From positions 930,001-994,000 of the forward strand of contig CAVWAR010000017.1 in the NCBI GenBank assembly GCA_963753075.1: DNA of 64,000 nucleotides, given 5' to 3'. A program made the position numbers and the translations under genes. The DNA is from Prado023 sp963753075 (GTDB taxonomy: Bacteria; Actinomycetota; Actinomycetes; S36-B12; CAIYMF01). Positions 55,101-63,960 of this stretch are shown here, piece after piece. The notes under the pieces were generated by a model, which was not told the origin of the DNA, did not search any database, and was given only the letters and a program-made list of their open reading frames with translations. Numbering within the stretch: position 1 is the stretch's first letter; each line of letters begins with the position of its first letter.

Positions 55101-55130
55101 ATCATGGACGGGCCTGGCCCGGGAGCGCAA
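55101..55130 (-). promoter_or_regulatory. Promoter of the ilvB leader transcript
   Basis: Minus-strand TTGCGC, 18-bp spacer, then CATGAT, six bases before the leader GTG. The match to consensus is moderate; placement relative to the leader codon is the main support. Confidence 0.5.
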
Positions 55131-55229
55131 CCCCCGGCGCCAAACGTCCAGATTGTGAGATGATGCGTTCCACTTGGCGGCCGGAAGGCGCCAACGGCGT
55201 CGACTGCCAGTGTCTCGTGGCCGGCGAGG

Positions 55230-56912
55230 TCAGTCGCAGACTGCGCCCTTCGAGGCCGAACCGACGAGCTTGGCGTACTTGGCCAGCACGCCACGGTCAT
55301 AGCGCGGGGGCAGCGGCTCCCACGAGGCTCGACGCTGGGCGAGCTCTGCGTCTTCGACGAGCAGGTCCAGGGTGCGGTTCGGAATGTCGATGCGGACCTG
55401 ATCACCGTCAGCGACCAGCGCGATCGGACCTCCGTCGACCGCCTCCGGCGCGACGTGGCCCACACACAGGCCCGTGGTCCCCCCGGAGAACCGACCGTCG
55501 GTGATCAGGAGCACGTCCTTGCCGAGCCCGGCGCCCTTGATAGCGGCGGTGATCATGAGCATCTCGCGCATGCCCGGGCCGCCCTTGGGGCCCTCGTAGC
55601 GGATGATCACCACATCGCCGGCCCGGATGGTGCCGTCCTCCAGGGCGTCCATCGCGGCGCGCTCGCGCTCGAAGACCCGCGCCGGGCCCTCGAAGACCTC
55701 CACCGGGATTCCGGCGTTCTTCACCACGGCGCCATCGGGCACCAGCGAGCCGCCGAGGATGGTGATCCCGCCGGCCCCGCCCATGGGGTCGCTCATCGCG
55801 CGAAGGATCGTGCCATCGGGATCCGGGGGGTTCACCTCGGCCAGGTTCTCGGCGACCGTGCGGCCGGTCACGGTCAGGCAGTCACCGTGCAGCAGCCCGG
55901 CGTCGAGCAGTGCGCGCATGACGACCGGCACTCCCCCGACGCGATCCATGTCACTCATCACGTAGCGGCCGAACGGCTTGAGGTCACCGAGCAGCGGGAC
56001 CTTGGCGCCGATCCGCTGGAAGTCCTCCATCTCGAGGTCGACATCGGCCTCGTGGGCGATCGCCAGCAGGTGCAGCACGGCGTTCGTGGAGCCGCCGAGC
56101 GCCATGACCACGGCGATCGCGTTCTCCAGGGACTTCTTCGTGATGATGTCGCGGGTGGTGATCCCCTGACGCAGCATCTCAACGACGGCCTCGCCCGACC
56201 GTCGGGAGAAGCCGTCCCGGCGGCGGTCGACTGCCGGCGGCGCGGCCGAACCGGGCAGGCTCATGCCCATCGCCTCGGCAGCCGAGGCCATCGTGTTGGC
56301 CGTGTACATGCCGCCGCAGGCGCCCTCCCCGGGGCAGATCGCCCGCTCGATCTCGTCGACCTCAGCGCGGCTGATGAGCCCGCGGGCGCACGCCCCCACG
56401 GCCTCGAACGCGTCGATGATCGTGACATCGCGGTCACCGACCCGACCGGGCAGGATCGACCCGGCGTAGACGAACACCGACGCCACGTCCAGGCGCGCAG
56501 CCGCCATCAGCATGCCGGGCAGGCTCTTGTCGCACCCCGCGAACGTGACCATGCCGTCCAGACACTCGGCCTGCATGACCGCCTCGACGGAGTCGGCGAT
56601 GATCTCGCGGCTGACCAGCGAGAAGTGCATCCCCTCGTGACCCATGGAGATCCCATCGGAGACCGAGATCGTGCCGAACTGCAGCGGGTAGCCACCGCCA
56701 GCGTGCACGCCCTCCTTGGCTGAGCGGGCCAGGCGCTCCAGCGACAGGTTGCAGGGAGTGATCTCGTTCCAGCTCGACGCGATGCCGATCTGTGGCTTCG
56801 GGAAGTCCTCGTCGGACATGCCCACGGCGCGCAGCATCCCGCGCGCAGCAGCGCGCTCCAGGCCATCGGTGACGGTACGGCTGCGGGGCTTGATGTCGGG
56901 GGTTGTGGTCAT
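55230..56912 (-). CDS. ilvD: Dihydroxy-acid dehydratase
   Basis: Fe-S dehydratase making the 2-oxo acids of Val, Leu and Ile. The 560-aa protein shows VTFAGCDKSLPGMLMAAARL and CPGEGACGGMYTANTMA (cluster cysteines) and the C-terminal ITDGRFSGGTTGLCVGHVAPEA. The ATG lies seven bases after TACGCT (plus strand 56920-56925) with no ribosome site, suggesting a leaderless message. A longer in-frame extension overlaps the divergent gene and is not supported. Confidence 0.97.
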   Translation of the reverse strand: MTTTPDIKPRSRTVTDGLERAAARGMLRAVGMSDEDFPKPQIGIASSWNEITPCNLSLERLARSAKEGVHAGGGYPLQFGTISVSDGISMGHEGMHFSLVSREIIADSVEAVMQAECLDGMVTFAGCDKSLPGMLMAAARLDVASVFVYAGSILPGRVGDRDVTIIDAFEAVGACARGLISRAEVDEIERAICPGEGACGGMYTANTMASAAEAMGMSLPGSAAPPAVDRRRDGFSRRSGEAVVEMLRQGITTRDIITKKSLENAIAVVMALGGSTNAVLHLLAIAHEADVDLEMEDFQRIGAKVPLLGDLKPFGRYVMSDMDRVGGVPVVMRALLDAGLLHGDCLTVTGRTVAENLAEVNPPDPDGTILRAMSDPMGGAGGITILGGSLVPDGAVVKNAGIPVEVFEGPARVFERERAAMDALEDGTIRAGDVVIIRYEGPKGGPGMREMLMITAAIKGAGLGKDVLLITDGRFSGGTTGLCVGHVAPEAVDGGPIALVADGDQVRIDIPNRTLDLLVEDAELAQRRASWEPLPPRYDRGVLAKYAKLVGSASKGAVCD

Positions 56913-57031
56913 GGCGGCAAGCGTAGTCCGCGACGAACCTCGGCGGCTCCCGCTCCCGTGGATCCGGACGGGAGGAGAACCGGGTCGAAGGACTCTGGCT
57001 GGTGGGACCCGAGCCGCGCTAGGAAGGACAT

Positions 57032-57868
57032 GTGGGGAGCGCCATCCGGGCTCCTTCGCAGGGGTCCTCGCCGTGGCGACGCGGCCTGAACGCCGTTGTG
57101 GCAGTGGCCGCAGTCGCGCTCGCGGCGTGCGGGCCTGCCGACGCGCCGGTATCCCCCTCACCGAGCATCCCAGAATCCCCGTGGGCGGCGGCTGCGGAGG
57201 AGTACGTCGCGGCCCTGCACGAGGCCTCCGGAACCGGGTTCACGAACGTCGCCCAGTTCTACGCCGAGGACGCCGACATCGACTGGCGGGGACTGCTGGG
57301 CTATCGGGGTACGGGCAGGGCACGCTTCGCCCAAGTCCTTCGTGACCAGCTGCAGCCGATCGGGCCGGCGCCAGATCCCCGGGATCGCGTCGAGGTGACT
57401 GGGGATGAGCCGGTGTACCTGTCGCTGGAAGGTGCCATCGACCCGCAGTGGGTGCACGGCGAGGGATTCCCGCATTGGTCCCACGCGATGACCTGGTCCA
57501 TCTCCGCTGAGGGGATCGTCGAGGAGCAGTTCGCAGGTGCCGCCTTCAGCGCTGGCTATACCGGGTTGGACCGCGAGAAGGTCGACCCGCTCGCGTTTCG
57601 GTACGTGCAGGCCTGGTCCACCGGCGACTCCTCCTTGATCGGGTCCCTCTACACCGAGGACGCGACGGTCACCGACTCCATGACCGGGGTGGCCCTGGCG
57701 GGCGGCGACGCGATCACCCGGGCTGCGGCGGCAGGGTGGTCCGCTGGTGGCCTGCTGGGCGCCACGCTGCACCAGTTGCCGATCGTGGATGGCGACGGCG
57801 GCGACGCCTACTACATCGGCCTGGCCGGCGACCGGCTCCCCGAGGACCTGGTCGGAATATCGTGCTGA
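57032..57868 (+). CDS. Lipoprotein half of a split SnoaL/peptidase-like protein
   Basis: 278 aa from GTG, preceded by AGGAAGGACAT. The signal peptide has lipobox VALAAC at about residues 28-33. Two SnoaL-like (NTF2-fold) regions follow (AAAEEYVAALHEASGTGFTNVAQFYAED and AFRYVQAWSTGDSSLIGSLYTEDATV). It ends abruptly at LVGISC. Comparison with the gene at 58638 shows that the natural continuation is encoded in the next frame. The stop overlaps the next ATG (TGATG), so coupled translation of the second half is possible. It is either a broken gene or a gene split into two coupled parts. Confidence 0.65.
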   Translation: MGSAIRAPSQGSSPWRRGLNAVVAVAAVALAACGPADAPVSPSPSIPESPWAAAAEEYVAALHEASGTGFTNVAQFYAEDADIDWRGLLGYRGTGRARFAQVLRDQLQPIGPAPDPRDRVEVTGDEPVYLSLEGAIDPQWVHGEGFPHWSHAMTWSISAEGIVEEQFAGAAFSAGYTGLDREKVDPLAFRYVQAWSTGDSSLIGSLYTEDATVTDSMTGVALAGGDAITRAAAAGWSAGGLLGATLHQLPIVDGDGGDAYYIGLAGDRLPEDLVGISC

Positions 57869-58641
57869 TGGACGTCGCAGACGAGCGGGGCTGTCGGCGC
57901 CAGGTCGCCGCACAGTTGGACCTCGAAGGTCCGAGGATCACGCACGAGGAGCGTTTCCACCGTGTCGACTCACTGCGGCAGTGCGTGGATGCCGGCCTGC
58001 TGCCCGGCGGTTGGTGGGACACGGTGGCTCCACCCGATCCCCATGCGTTCACGACATCGGCGACAACCGACGCGCTCACCGCCCCGATCACGCTCTGGAA
58101 CCACACGCCCGAGCGGACGCAAATGCTGCGCTGGGCGATCCAGCAGTTCGCTGACGCCGGGCTGCCGCCGCCGATTCCGCTGTCGGTGACGTTCGTCCCC
58201 TTCGACGGCGACCCGTGGGATCGCTATGGCTTCGTGCCGGGCGCCTGGGACCTGATCCTGCCGGCCACTTGGGCCGGATGCCCGGACACTGGTTGTGCAC
58301 ACTGGCCTACGGCCGCGCGCCAGGTGGCGATCGACGCGCTGGCCAGATTCTGGGTGATGGACTCCGCGCGCAGGGACACGCTCATGGCGTTCGCCGCACG
58401 ACGTGGGCTGGCGTGGACCGCGGGCGAGTCCGGGGTGGACGAGTCGGTCGCCGATGAAGCCGCCCAGGTCGTCGCGTGGGGGCTGGCTGATCAGCCACCG
58501 ACCTGGTCCGGCCCGCTCGGACCGGGGTCCCGCTGCCGCGAGCGCGCCGCCGAGTTCGAGGCCCTCACGGTGTCCGCCGCGCCCGAGTCTGTGTGTCCCG
58601 GCGCACGTCGTTGGGGCGTCCGGGAGGCCCCGGCGCCATGA
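57868..58641 (+). CDS. Second half of the split protein, peptidase-like domain with lost zinc site
   Basis: 257 aa from the ATG that overlaps the previous stop; homology to the next gene already begins a few codons earlier (NIVLMDVADERGC). It aligns with the C-terminal half of the 460-aa protein: LLPGGWWDTVAPPD vs LPTGWWDSITIPE. At the catalytic place DALARFWVMDSARRD stands where the paralogue has HELAHVWMTDNVSHA, so His, Glu and His of HExxH have become Asp, Ala and Arg. It therefore cannot be a zinc peptidase of this type. It overlaps the next gene by four bases (ATGA). Confidence 0.65.
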   Translation: MDVADERGCRRQVAAQLDLEGPRITHEERFHRVDSLRQCVDAGLLPGGWWDTVAPPDPHAFTTSATTDALTAPITLWNHTPERTQMLRWAIQQFADAGLPPPIPLSVTFVPFDGDPWDRYGFVPGAWDLILPATWAGCPDTGCAHWPTAARQVAIDALARFWVMDSARRDTLMAFAARRGLAWTAGESGVDESVADEAAQVVAWGLADQPPTWSGPLGPGSRCRERAAEFEALTVSAAPESVCPGARRWGVREAPAP

Positions 58642-60020
58642 GTCGACCACGTCACGGGCTGTCAGTCGCCCTGGTTGCCGCCCTTCTGGTGGCACTCACA
58701 TGGGCCGGCAGGCCTCCCGCGGTCCCCGTCGCCCGTGAGACCTCCGTTGCCCAGCAGTGGTTCGCCGCACAACATGCGGCCCGCCGACAGGGCATCGAGA
58801 ACCTGATGGCGTTCTATGACCCAGACGTGGAGATCGATGGCGCCAACGAGGGCTCGCGTGAGACACACGGTCGGACCCAGGCTCTGGCGTACCTCGAGGA
58901 CGTGTTGCCCCCGGATGTGTACCGGCTGGACATGTCCGAGGGTGTGTTCCTGGGACCGACCTCGGCAGTCACCATGGAACGCATCACGTCGACTGGATCC
59001 ATGGTTCCCGAGGATGCCGTGTTCATCCACGAGATGGGGCCGCTGGGCATCACCCACCAGGCGATGGCCAGCTCGATCCAGGTATGGCGCCGGTACAGCC
59101 CGAGCGACGTCCGGCTGTTGGAGGCCGACCGGCTCGCCCGGCACTACCTCGCAGCGTGGTCCCGCGGAGCAGGCATCGAACTCATCGATCTCCCGGACTT
59201 CGGCGGCCCCGCCATGTTCCTCGCCGGGGCCCAGGACGAGCGCCTACCGATGCGCAGCGTCGTCCTCGTCGTGGACACGGACATCGGCGGGGGATGTCAA
59301 GGTTCGGTGGCGATCATCCTCGAGCTGGACAGCGCCGGACGCATCAGCTCCGAGCAGCACCTCAGCCGCGACCGGGACGTGATGGGCTGCTCGGAGCTGG
59401 GAACCCTGCCGACCGGGTGGTGGGACTCGATCACGATCCCGGAACGCGTCTCGCGGATCCCCTCAGGTGAGGTGCTCCTCGCAGGCGAGAGCGTCTCGGT
59501 CTTCAACTCGACTCCCCGGCTGGATGCACTGCTGGCGTGGGGCACCGACCGCTTCCAGCTGGCGGGGATGGAGCCCCCAGCGCTGTCCGACGTCACCTTC
59601 TACAGGCGCACGGTCGACCTCTGCCGCGGGATCACCGGACTGGCCCTCGGGAAGTCGCTGAGCCTGTGCTTCGACGAGGCCGACGCCTGCGCGAGCGCGA
59701 CCTGCTCGACGTGGCGCCCCTGGACGCGCACCACACTTCTCCACGAGTTGGCCCACGTCTGGATGACGGACAACGTGTCCCACGCCCAGCGGGAGGCGTT
59801 CATCACCAGGGCGGGTCTTCCCACGTGGGCGGGTACGGACCACCCGTGGGCAGAGCGGGGCGTGGAGTTGGCCGCCTCGACGATCTCGGGGGCCCTCATG
59901 CCGGAGCCGTTGAAGGTCAGCCCCTTGTTCGGCCCGCGGTCCTGCGCCGAACTCACGGATCTCGCCGGGATCGTGATCGGCCCCGCGCGTGCACAGGCCC
60001 CGCAGTGCGTGGACCTGTAG
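58638..60020 (+). CDS. Exported SnoaL-like and HExxH metallopeptidase-like protein
   Basis: 460 aa with an N-terminal signal or anchor (GLSVALVAALLVALTWAG). A SnoaL-like region follows (AAQHAARRQGIENLMAFYDPDVEIDG). The C-terminal domain contains LLHELAHVW (H369, E370, H373) and, about 40 residues later, WAERGVELAAS with a candidate third ligand Glu, the layout of small gluzincin-type peptidases. Four Cys in the C-terminal domain (LCRG, LCFDEADACASATC) may form disulfides. The substrate is unknown. Its ATG is coupled to the preceding degenerate paralogue. Confidence 0.75.
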   Translation: MSRPRHGLSVALVAALLVALTWAGRPPAVPVARETSVAQQWFAAQHAARRQGIENLMAFYDPDVEIDGANEGSRETHGRTQALAYLEDVLPPDVYRLDMSEGVFLGPTSAVTMERITSTGSMVPEDAVFIHEMGPLGITHQAMASSIQVWRRYSPSDVRLLEADRLARHYLAAWSRGAGIELIDLPDFGGPAMFLAGAQDERLPMRSVVLVVDTDIGGGCQGSVAIILELDSAGRISSEQHLSRDRDVMGCSELGTLPTGWWDSITIPERVSRIPSGEVLLAGESVSVFNSTPRLDALLAWGTDRFQLAGMEPPALSDVTFYRRTVDLCRGITGLALGKSLSLCFDEADACASATCSTWRPWTRTTLLHELAHVWMTDNVSHAQREAFITRAGLPTWAGTDHPWAERGVELAASTISGALMPEPLKVSPLFGPRSCAELTDLAGIVIGPARAQAPQCVDL

Positions 60021-60099
60021 TGCACGGTCCCGGCGCTGTGCGGACCGGTAGTGCGCCGATCCCCGCAGGGGTTCAGTCTGCGGGTCCGACCGGCAGGGG

Positions 60100-61020
60100 T
60101 CAGACCGCAGGTCCGCGCACCAGATTGGCCAGCGGCTCACCAGCCACATACCGCTGCAGCTGGGCCACTACGAGCTGGCATGCCCGGGGCAGGAAGGCCG
60201 ACGTGTTGCCGCCGACGTGCGGACTGATGAGCACCCCGGGCGCGCGCCACAGCGGATGGGCGGTCGGCAGGGGCTCCGGGTCGGTGACGTCCAGCGCTGC
60301 ACGCAACCGCCCGCTGCTGCACTCGGCCAGCAGCGCCTCGGCGTCGACAACCGGCCCACGGGCCACGTTCACCAACAGGGCGCCGTCGCGCATCTGCGCC
60401 AGGAACTTGTCGTCCACCAGGTGGGTGGTCTCCGGCGTGAGCGGCACGATGAGCAACACCACATCGGCGCCCGGCAGCAGGTCGTCCAGCTCGGACATCG
60501 CGTGGACATGGTGGCCATCGACCTCGCGGGCAGTGCGGGCCACCGGCACGATCTCGCACTCGAAACCGGCCAGGCGCCGGGCGATCGCGCGACCGATCGA
60601 GCCGAATCCGACGATCACCACGCGCTTGTCGGCAAGCGACTCGTGCCGCGCGTAGGTCCAGGTGCCCTTCGGCATGGCCCGGGCGAAGTCATCGATGTGG
60701 CGCAGGCTGGCGATCGTCAGGCCCACCGCGAGCTCCGCCGTCGAGGCGTCGTGCACCCCAGCGGCGTTGCACAGGACCACGCCCGGTGGCAGCTGGCCCA
60801 GCACGTTGTCCACCCCCGCGGTCAGCGTCTGGACGGTGCGCAGGGCGGGCAGGCGGCCCATGAGGGCGAGATCCCCGGCCGAGGAGGTGTACGGCGGTAC
60901 GAAGAACTCCACGTCGGCCGCCCGAGCAGGCTCCGGATCGCCGGAGTCCCAGGCGACGAACTGCACACCCGGCACGGCGGGCAGGCCCTCCAGCACTTCG
61001 GTCGGCAGCAGGGTGAGCAT
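60100..61020 (-). CDS. D-2-hydroxyacid dehydrogenase
   Basis: 306-aa NAD(P)-dependent 2-hydroxyacid dehydrogenase family member: VVIVGFGSIGRAIARRL (nucleotide loop, about residue 140), VARGPVVDAEALLAE, the Arg and Glu of the catalytic set, and the His block SPHVGGNTSAFLPRA. The substrate (glyoxylate, hydroxypyruvate or another) cannot be read from sequence. The ATG lies six bases after TACTCT (plus strand 61027-61032), a leaderless arrangement. Three copies of GTGGTCGAA lie further upstream. Confidence 0.88.
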   Translation of the reverse strand: MLTLLPTEVLEGLPAVPGVQFVAWDSGDPEPARAADVEFFVPPYTSSAGDLALMGRLPALRTVQTLTAGVDNVLGQLPPGVVLCNAAGVHDASTAELAVGLTIASLRHIDDFARAMPKGTWTYARHESLADKRVVIVGFGSIGRAIARRLAGFECEIVPVARTAREVDGHHVHAMSELDDLLPGADVVLLIVPLTPETTHLVDDKFLAQMRDGALLVNVARGPVVDAEALLAECSSGRLRAALDVTDPEPLPTAHPLWRAPGVLISPHVGGNTSAFLPRACQLVVAQLQRYVAGEPLANLVRGPAV

Positions 61021-61065
61021 TCCGCGAGAGTAGCCAACGGGGCGGTCCGGCGGTACGCGGCAGTT

Positions 61066-61158
61066 GTGGTCGAAAGGGACCCCCGCTGAAGGACCACCCG
61101 CGGACTTCGCGGTCGTTGTGGTCGAAAGAACAGTGATCTGGCGCCCGGGTTCGACCAC
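61066..61158. promoter_or_regulatory. Three GTGGTCGAA sites upstream of the dehydrogenase gene
   Basis: GTGGTCGAA occurs at 61066-61074 and 61118-61126 and inverted (TTCGACCAC) at 61150-61158. The first two share the longer GTTGTGGTCGAAAG. Centre distances are 52 and 32 bp, close to five and three helical turns. This is a candidate operator array; the regulator is not known. Confidence 0.5.
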
Positions 61159-61249
61159 TGGAGCTGCGAAGTCCCGACCCTGGCCCTCCGCAGGGGTCGG
61201 GATCGACCAGAACTGCTGCGAACTGGGCCCAGGCCCCGGCCGGTGCCGC

Positions 61250-61972
61250 TCAGCTCACCATCGGGGTCACGAGCGCGGATCCGGCCTGGTGCTCGACCCG
61301 GGCACCGTGGCCCAACGACCACACGGACTGGCGACCCTGCACCTCCCACACCACGGGGCCGCCGACCAGCGCCGTGTCCTCGTCGATGCCAAGCACGGTG
61401 ACACCCTCGGGCGCGTGCAGCAGGACCCGCGTGAGCAGGTCCGGCGCCCAGCCGAGCATCTTGTCGAAGTGCGGGATCACACGTAGGTGTGGCAACAACC
61501 CCAGGCCTGGGTCAGCGGGCCGGTGCAGCGCCCGGACCTGAGGCACCCAGCTGGTCATGGCCATCGCCCCGGCGCTGCATCCGGCGAGGGCGGCGCCGGC
61601 GCTCCAGGCAGCGAGCACCTCCGCCCAGACCACGGAGTCGCGCAAGGTCTCCGCCAGGAACGCCGGGCTCCCGCCGGACATGTACACCAGCCCCGCGCCG
61701 CAGACCTGCTCGGCGATCACCGGATCGTCAGCGCCGGCCCGGTCCGCGATGGGCAGCGGGACCGCGTCGACGCCGAGGCGCTCCGCCTGCTCGGCGCCCA
61801 GGCGGGTCCACTTGGCCATGACGGCCGGGCCCTCCGGTGCGGCGGCCGTCGGGATCTGGACGTACTTGGGCGGGCGTCCGGCCAGCAGCCCGCGCTCGAT
61901 GTCCAGCATGACTGGCAGGTACTCGCCGGATCCCACCAGGGCGATCGGTCCCGGCGTCACGTCCACTGCCAC
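61250..61972 (-). CDS. S51 / cyanophycinase-like type 1 glutamine amidotransferase-like protein
   Basis: 240 aa from GTG, with AGGGG five bases upstream. The peptidase S51 fold is marked by PIALVGSGEYLP, VYMSGGSPAFLAETL and the nucleophile elbow AGCSAGAMAM (Ser near residue 136). S51 members cleave Asp-containing peptides or cyanophycin; the substrate here is unknown. The start overlaps the end of the upstream S51-like gene by 16 bases, so the pair is co-translated. Confidence 0.8.
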   Translation of the reverse strand: MAVDVTPGPIALVGSGEYLPVMLDIERGLLAGRPPKYVQIPTAAAPEGPAVMAKWTRLGAEQAERLGVDAVPLPIADRAGADDPVIAEQVCGAGLVYMSGGSPAFLAETLRDSVVWAEVLAAWSAGAALAGCSAGAMAMTSWVPQVRALHRPADPGLGLLPHLRVIPHFDKMLGWAPDLLTRVLLHAPEGVTVLGIDEDTALVGGPVVWEVQGRQSVWSLGHGARVEHQAGSALVTPMVS

Positions 61973-63180
61973 GTCGACCCCTCGCGGCTGTCGCGCACTT
62001 CCACACCGATTCCGGCCAGGACGTCACGCAGGCGATCACTTGCCCCCCATTCGCCAGCCGCCCGGCTGTCGGCACGCAGGTCCACCAGTGCTTGGACAGC
62101 CTGGCCCGCAAGCTCACGGTCATGCTCGGCGGAGGCTGCGTCCGCGCGTTGGGCCAGAGCCACCACCGCCGCCCGCTCCCCCGCGGCCGAGTCGGGCAGG
62201 GCCGCAAGCACGGCGCCGGCGAGGTCAGGCGTGTTGGCCTCGGCATCCGATGCCGCCTCTGGGCTGATCCCGGCCGACGCACCGGTGCTCACCGAGGAGT
62301 CCGCGAGCGCTCCATCCACCGTGGTGCCTGGGCCCGCCGGGACGTCTGGGCTGCCGGCCCGCTGTCCCACAGCGTTTCCGGCGCCCAGTCCAGCGATCCG
62401 GGCCTCGAGCGCGGCGATGGTCAGTCGTGACCCGTTGGGCACCACGTCCTCCACACCACGGAAGCGCAGGGTCACAGCGCTGCGGCCGGCCACCCACGCG
62501 GTCCCGGCGTCCAGGTCCAGGACGAGGGCGGTGTGCTCATCGACCCCGAGGATGAATGCCGTACCCAGGTCGGCCTCGATCTGGCCGAGCCGACGCCCGC
62601 CCACGTAGCAGAAGCGGGTGTCGTGGGTGCCACCCTCGCGGTTGTCGTAGTGCGGGATGACCGCGCACCGCCAGCCGAGCACCCGGTCCATCAGCCCGAG
62701 CCCCGGCTCCCAGCGCGGGTCCTCACCCACCTTGTAGATCTCGTACACGGGCAACGACCAGTCGCCCAGGGTGACTACCGCAGCCGAGGCGAACACCAGT
62801 GCGCCGGCGCGACCCTCAGCGATCACACCCGCCAGGGCATCCGGGACGGCCGTGCCAGACCAGCACCGGCGCGCATAACTCGGTGACCCCGGTCCGGCGA
62901 AGACCCAATCGGCGGCCCGGATGTCAGCCAGCGCGGTCTCGACAGTCAGCGCGTCAGCACCCGCGGGCAGCCGCACACGCCGAAGCGGATGGCCCAGCGA
63001 CTCCGTGAAGTACTGGTTGATCTTCTCGACGAGCTCGTCGGCGTTCTCCTGGAACGCGAAGGGGCTGTCCATCAGCCACGCATCCGTCGGGTCGGGCAGG
63101 CCGGCGAAGACCTCCCTGTGCACGCCGAGCATGCCAGTGGTGATCTCTCCCGAACCCATGATGACCAGGTGGCGTGTCAC
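61957..63180 (-). CDS. S51-like protein fused to a CysRS-type C-terminal domain
   Basis: 407 aa from GTG (MTRHLVIMGSGEITTGML). Residues 1-260 have the type 1 amidotransferase-like/S51 layout (VFAGPGSPSYARRCW, AGALVFASAAVVTLG), but the usual Ser elbow reads FASAAVV, so the nucleophile is uncertain. After a Ala/Gly/Asp-rich linker, residues 340-405 (ALVDLRADSRAAGEWGASDR, LRDVLAGIGVEVRDSREGS) match the small C-terminal domain of cysteinyl-tRNA synthetase. GTG lies seven bases after TAGGGT (plus strand 63188-63193), a leaderless layout. Such fusions are annotated in other actinobacteria; the role is unknown. Confidence 0.78.
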   Translation of the reverse strand: MTRHLVIMGSGEITTGMLGVHREVFAGLPDPTDAWLMDSPFAFQENADELVEKINQYFTESLGHPLRRVRLPAGADALTVETALADIRAADWVFAGPGSPSYARRCWSGTAVPDALAGVIAEGRAGALVFASAAVVTLGDWSLPVYEIYKVGEDPRWEPGLGLMDRVLGWRCAVIPHYDNREGGTHDTRFCYVGGRRLGQIEADLGTAFILGVDEHTALVLDLDAGTAWVAGRSAVTLRFRGVEDVVPNGSRLTIAALEARIAGLGAGNAVGQRAGSPDVPAGPGTTVDGALADSSVSTGASAGISPEAASDAEANTPDLAGAVLAALPDSAAGERAAVVALAQRADAASAEHDRELAGQAVQALVDLRADSRAAGEWGASDRLRDVLAGIGVEVRDSREGSTWQWT

Positions 63181-63366
63181 CGTCGGAACCCTAGACGGGT
63201 TCAGCCGGAGCCGCACCCCACCGCGCGAGGCGTCCGACCCGCGACCCCCGCGACACGTCAGCATGGCCGCGGGTCGGGGTCGGCTCACCCGCCACGCGCG
63301 ACCCCGATAGGCTCGCCCCGTCCCAGCCGGCGGCAGACGCCGGCCGTTCGATCAGGAGAAACGCCC

Positions 63367-63960
63367 ATGTCGCTCGCCACTCCCGCACCCGGCGTCATCG
63401 CCGATGTCTTCGGTCGCTCCGCTGTCCGCAACGCCGTCCTGGTCGTCGCCGGGGCCGCCTTCGTCGGGGTAGCCGCCCAGGTGGCCGTCCCGCTGCCGTT
63501 CACCCCGGTCCCCCTGACCGGCCAGACCTTCGCCGTCCTGTTGACCGCTGCCGCACTGGGCATGTGGCGCGGAGTCGCAGCCATGTCGCTGTACGCGGTG
63601 GCCGGTGTGGCCGGCATGCCGTGGTTCGCCGGCGCCTCGACCGCCTTCAAGGGCGGCGCCCTCGTGGTGAGCTTCGGCTACGTGCTCGGGTTCGTCGCAG
63701 CAGCGGCCCTGGTCGGCTGGCTGGCCCAGCGCGGCGCGACCCGAACCGCCCCCCGCACGGCCGGACTCATGGTGCTCGGCAACGCCGTCATCTACACCTT
63801 CGGTGCCCTGTGGTTGGCGGCTGCGCTCAGCGTCCCCCTGACGAACGCGATCTCGCTGGGCGTCACGCCGTTCCTCATCGGCGACGCGCTCAAGGTCGCC
63901 CTGGCCGCGGGCCTCTTCCCCCTGGCCTGGCGCGCGGTGGAGAAGTTCACCAGGAAGTAG
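63367..63960 (+). CDS. bioY: Biotin ECF transporter S component
   Basis: 197-aa membrane protein with about six helices. The BioY signature VPLPFTPVPLTGQTFAVLL (about 38-56) is followed by YAVAGVAGMPWFAG and GYVLGFVAAAALVGWLAQRG, and a late TPFLIGDALKVALAAGLFPLAW helix. It imports biotin with an energising module (BioMN or shared EcfAT), which might follow beyond the window. AGGAGA lies seven bases before the ATG; TAGGCT at 63309-63314 is a likely -10. Confidence 0.95.
   Translation: MSLATPAPGVIADVFGRSAVRNAVLVVAGAAFVGVAAQVAVPLPFTPVPLTGQTFAVLLTAAALGMWRGVAAMSLYAVAGVAGMPWFAGASTAFKGGALVVSFGYVLGFVAAAALVGWLAQRGATRTAPRTAGLMVLGNAVIYTFGALWLAAALSVPLTNAISLGVTPFLIGDALKVALAAGLFPLAWRAVEKFTRK

Noticed and set aside
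57030..57089. ATG at 57030 giving a 19-codon peptide before the lipoprotein gene
   Set aside because: The overlapping GTG at 57032 has equally good ribosome-site spacing and leads into the lipobox. The short peptide has no leader-like codon run or following hairpin.
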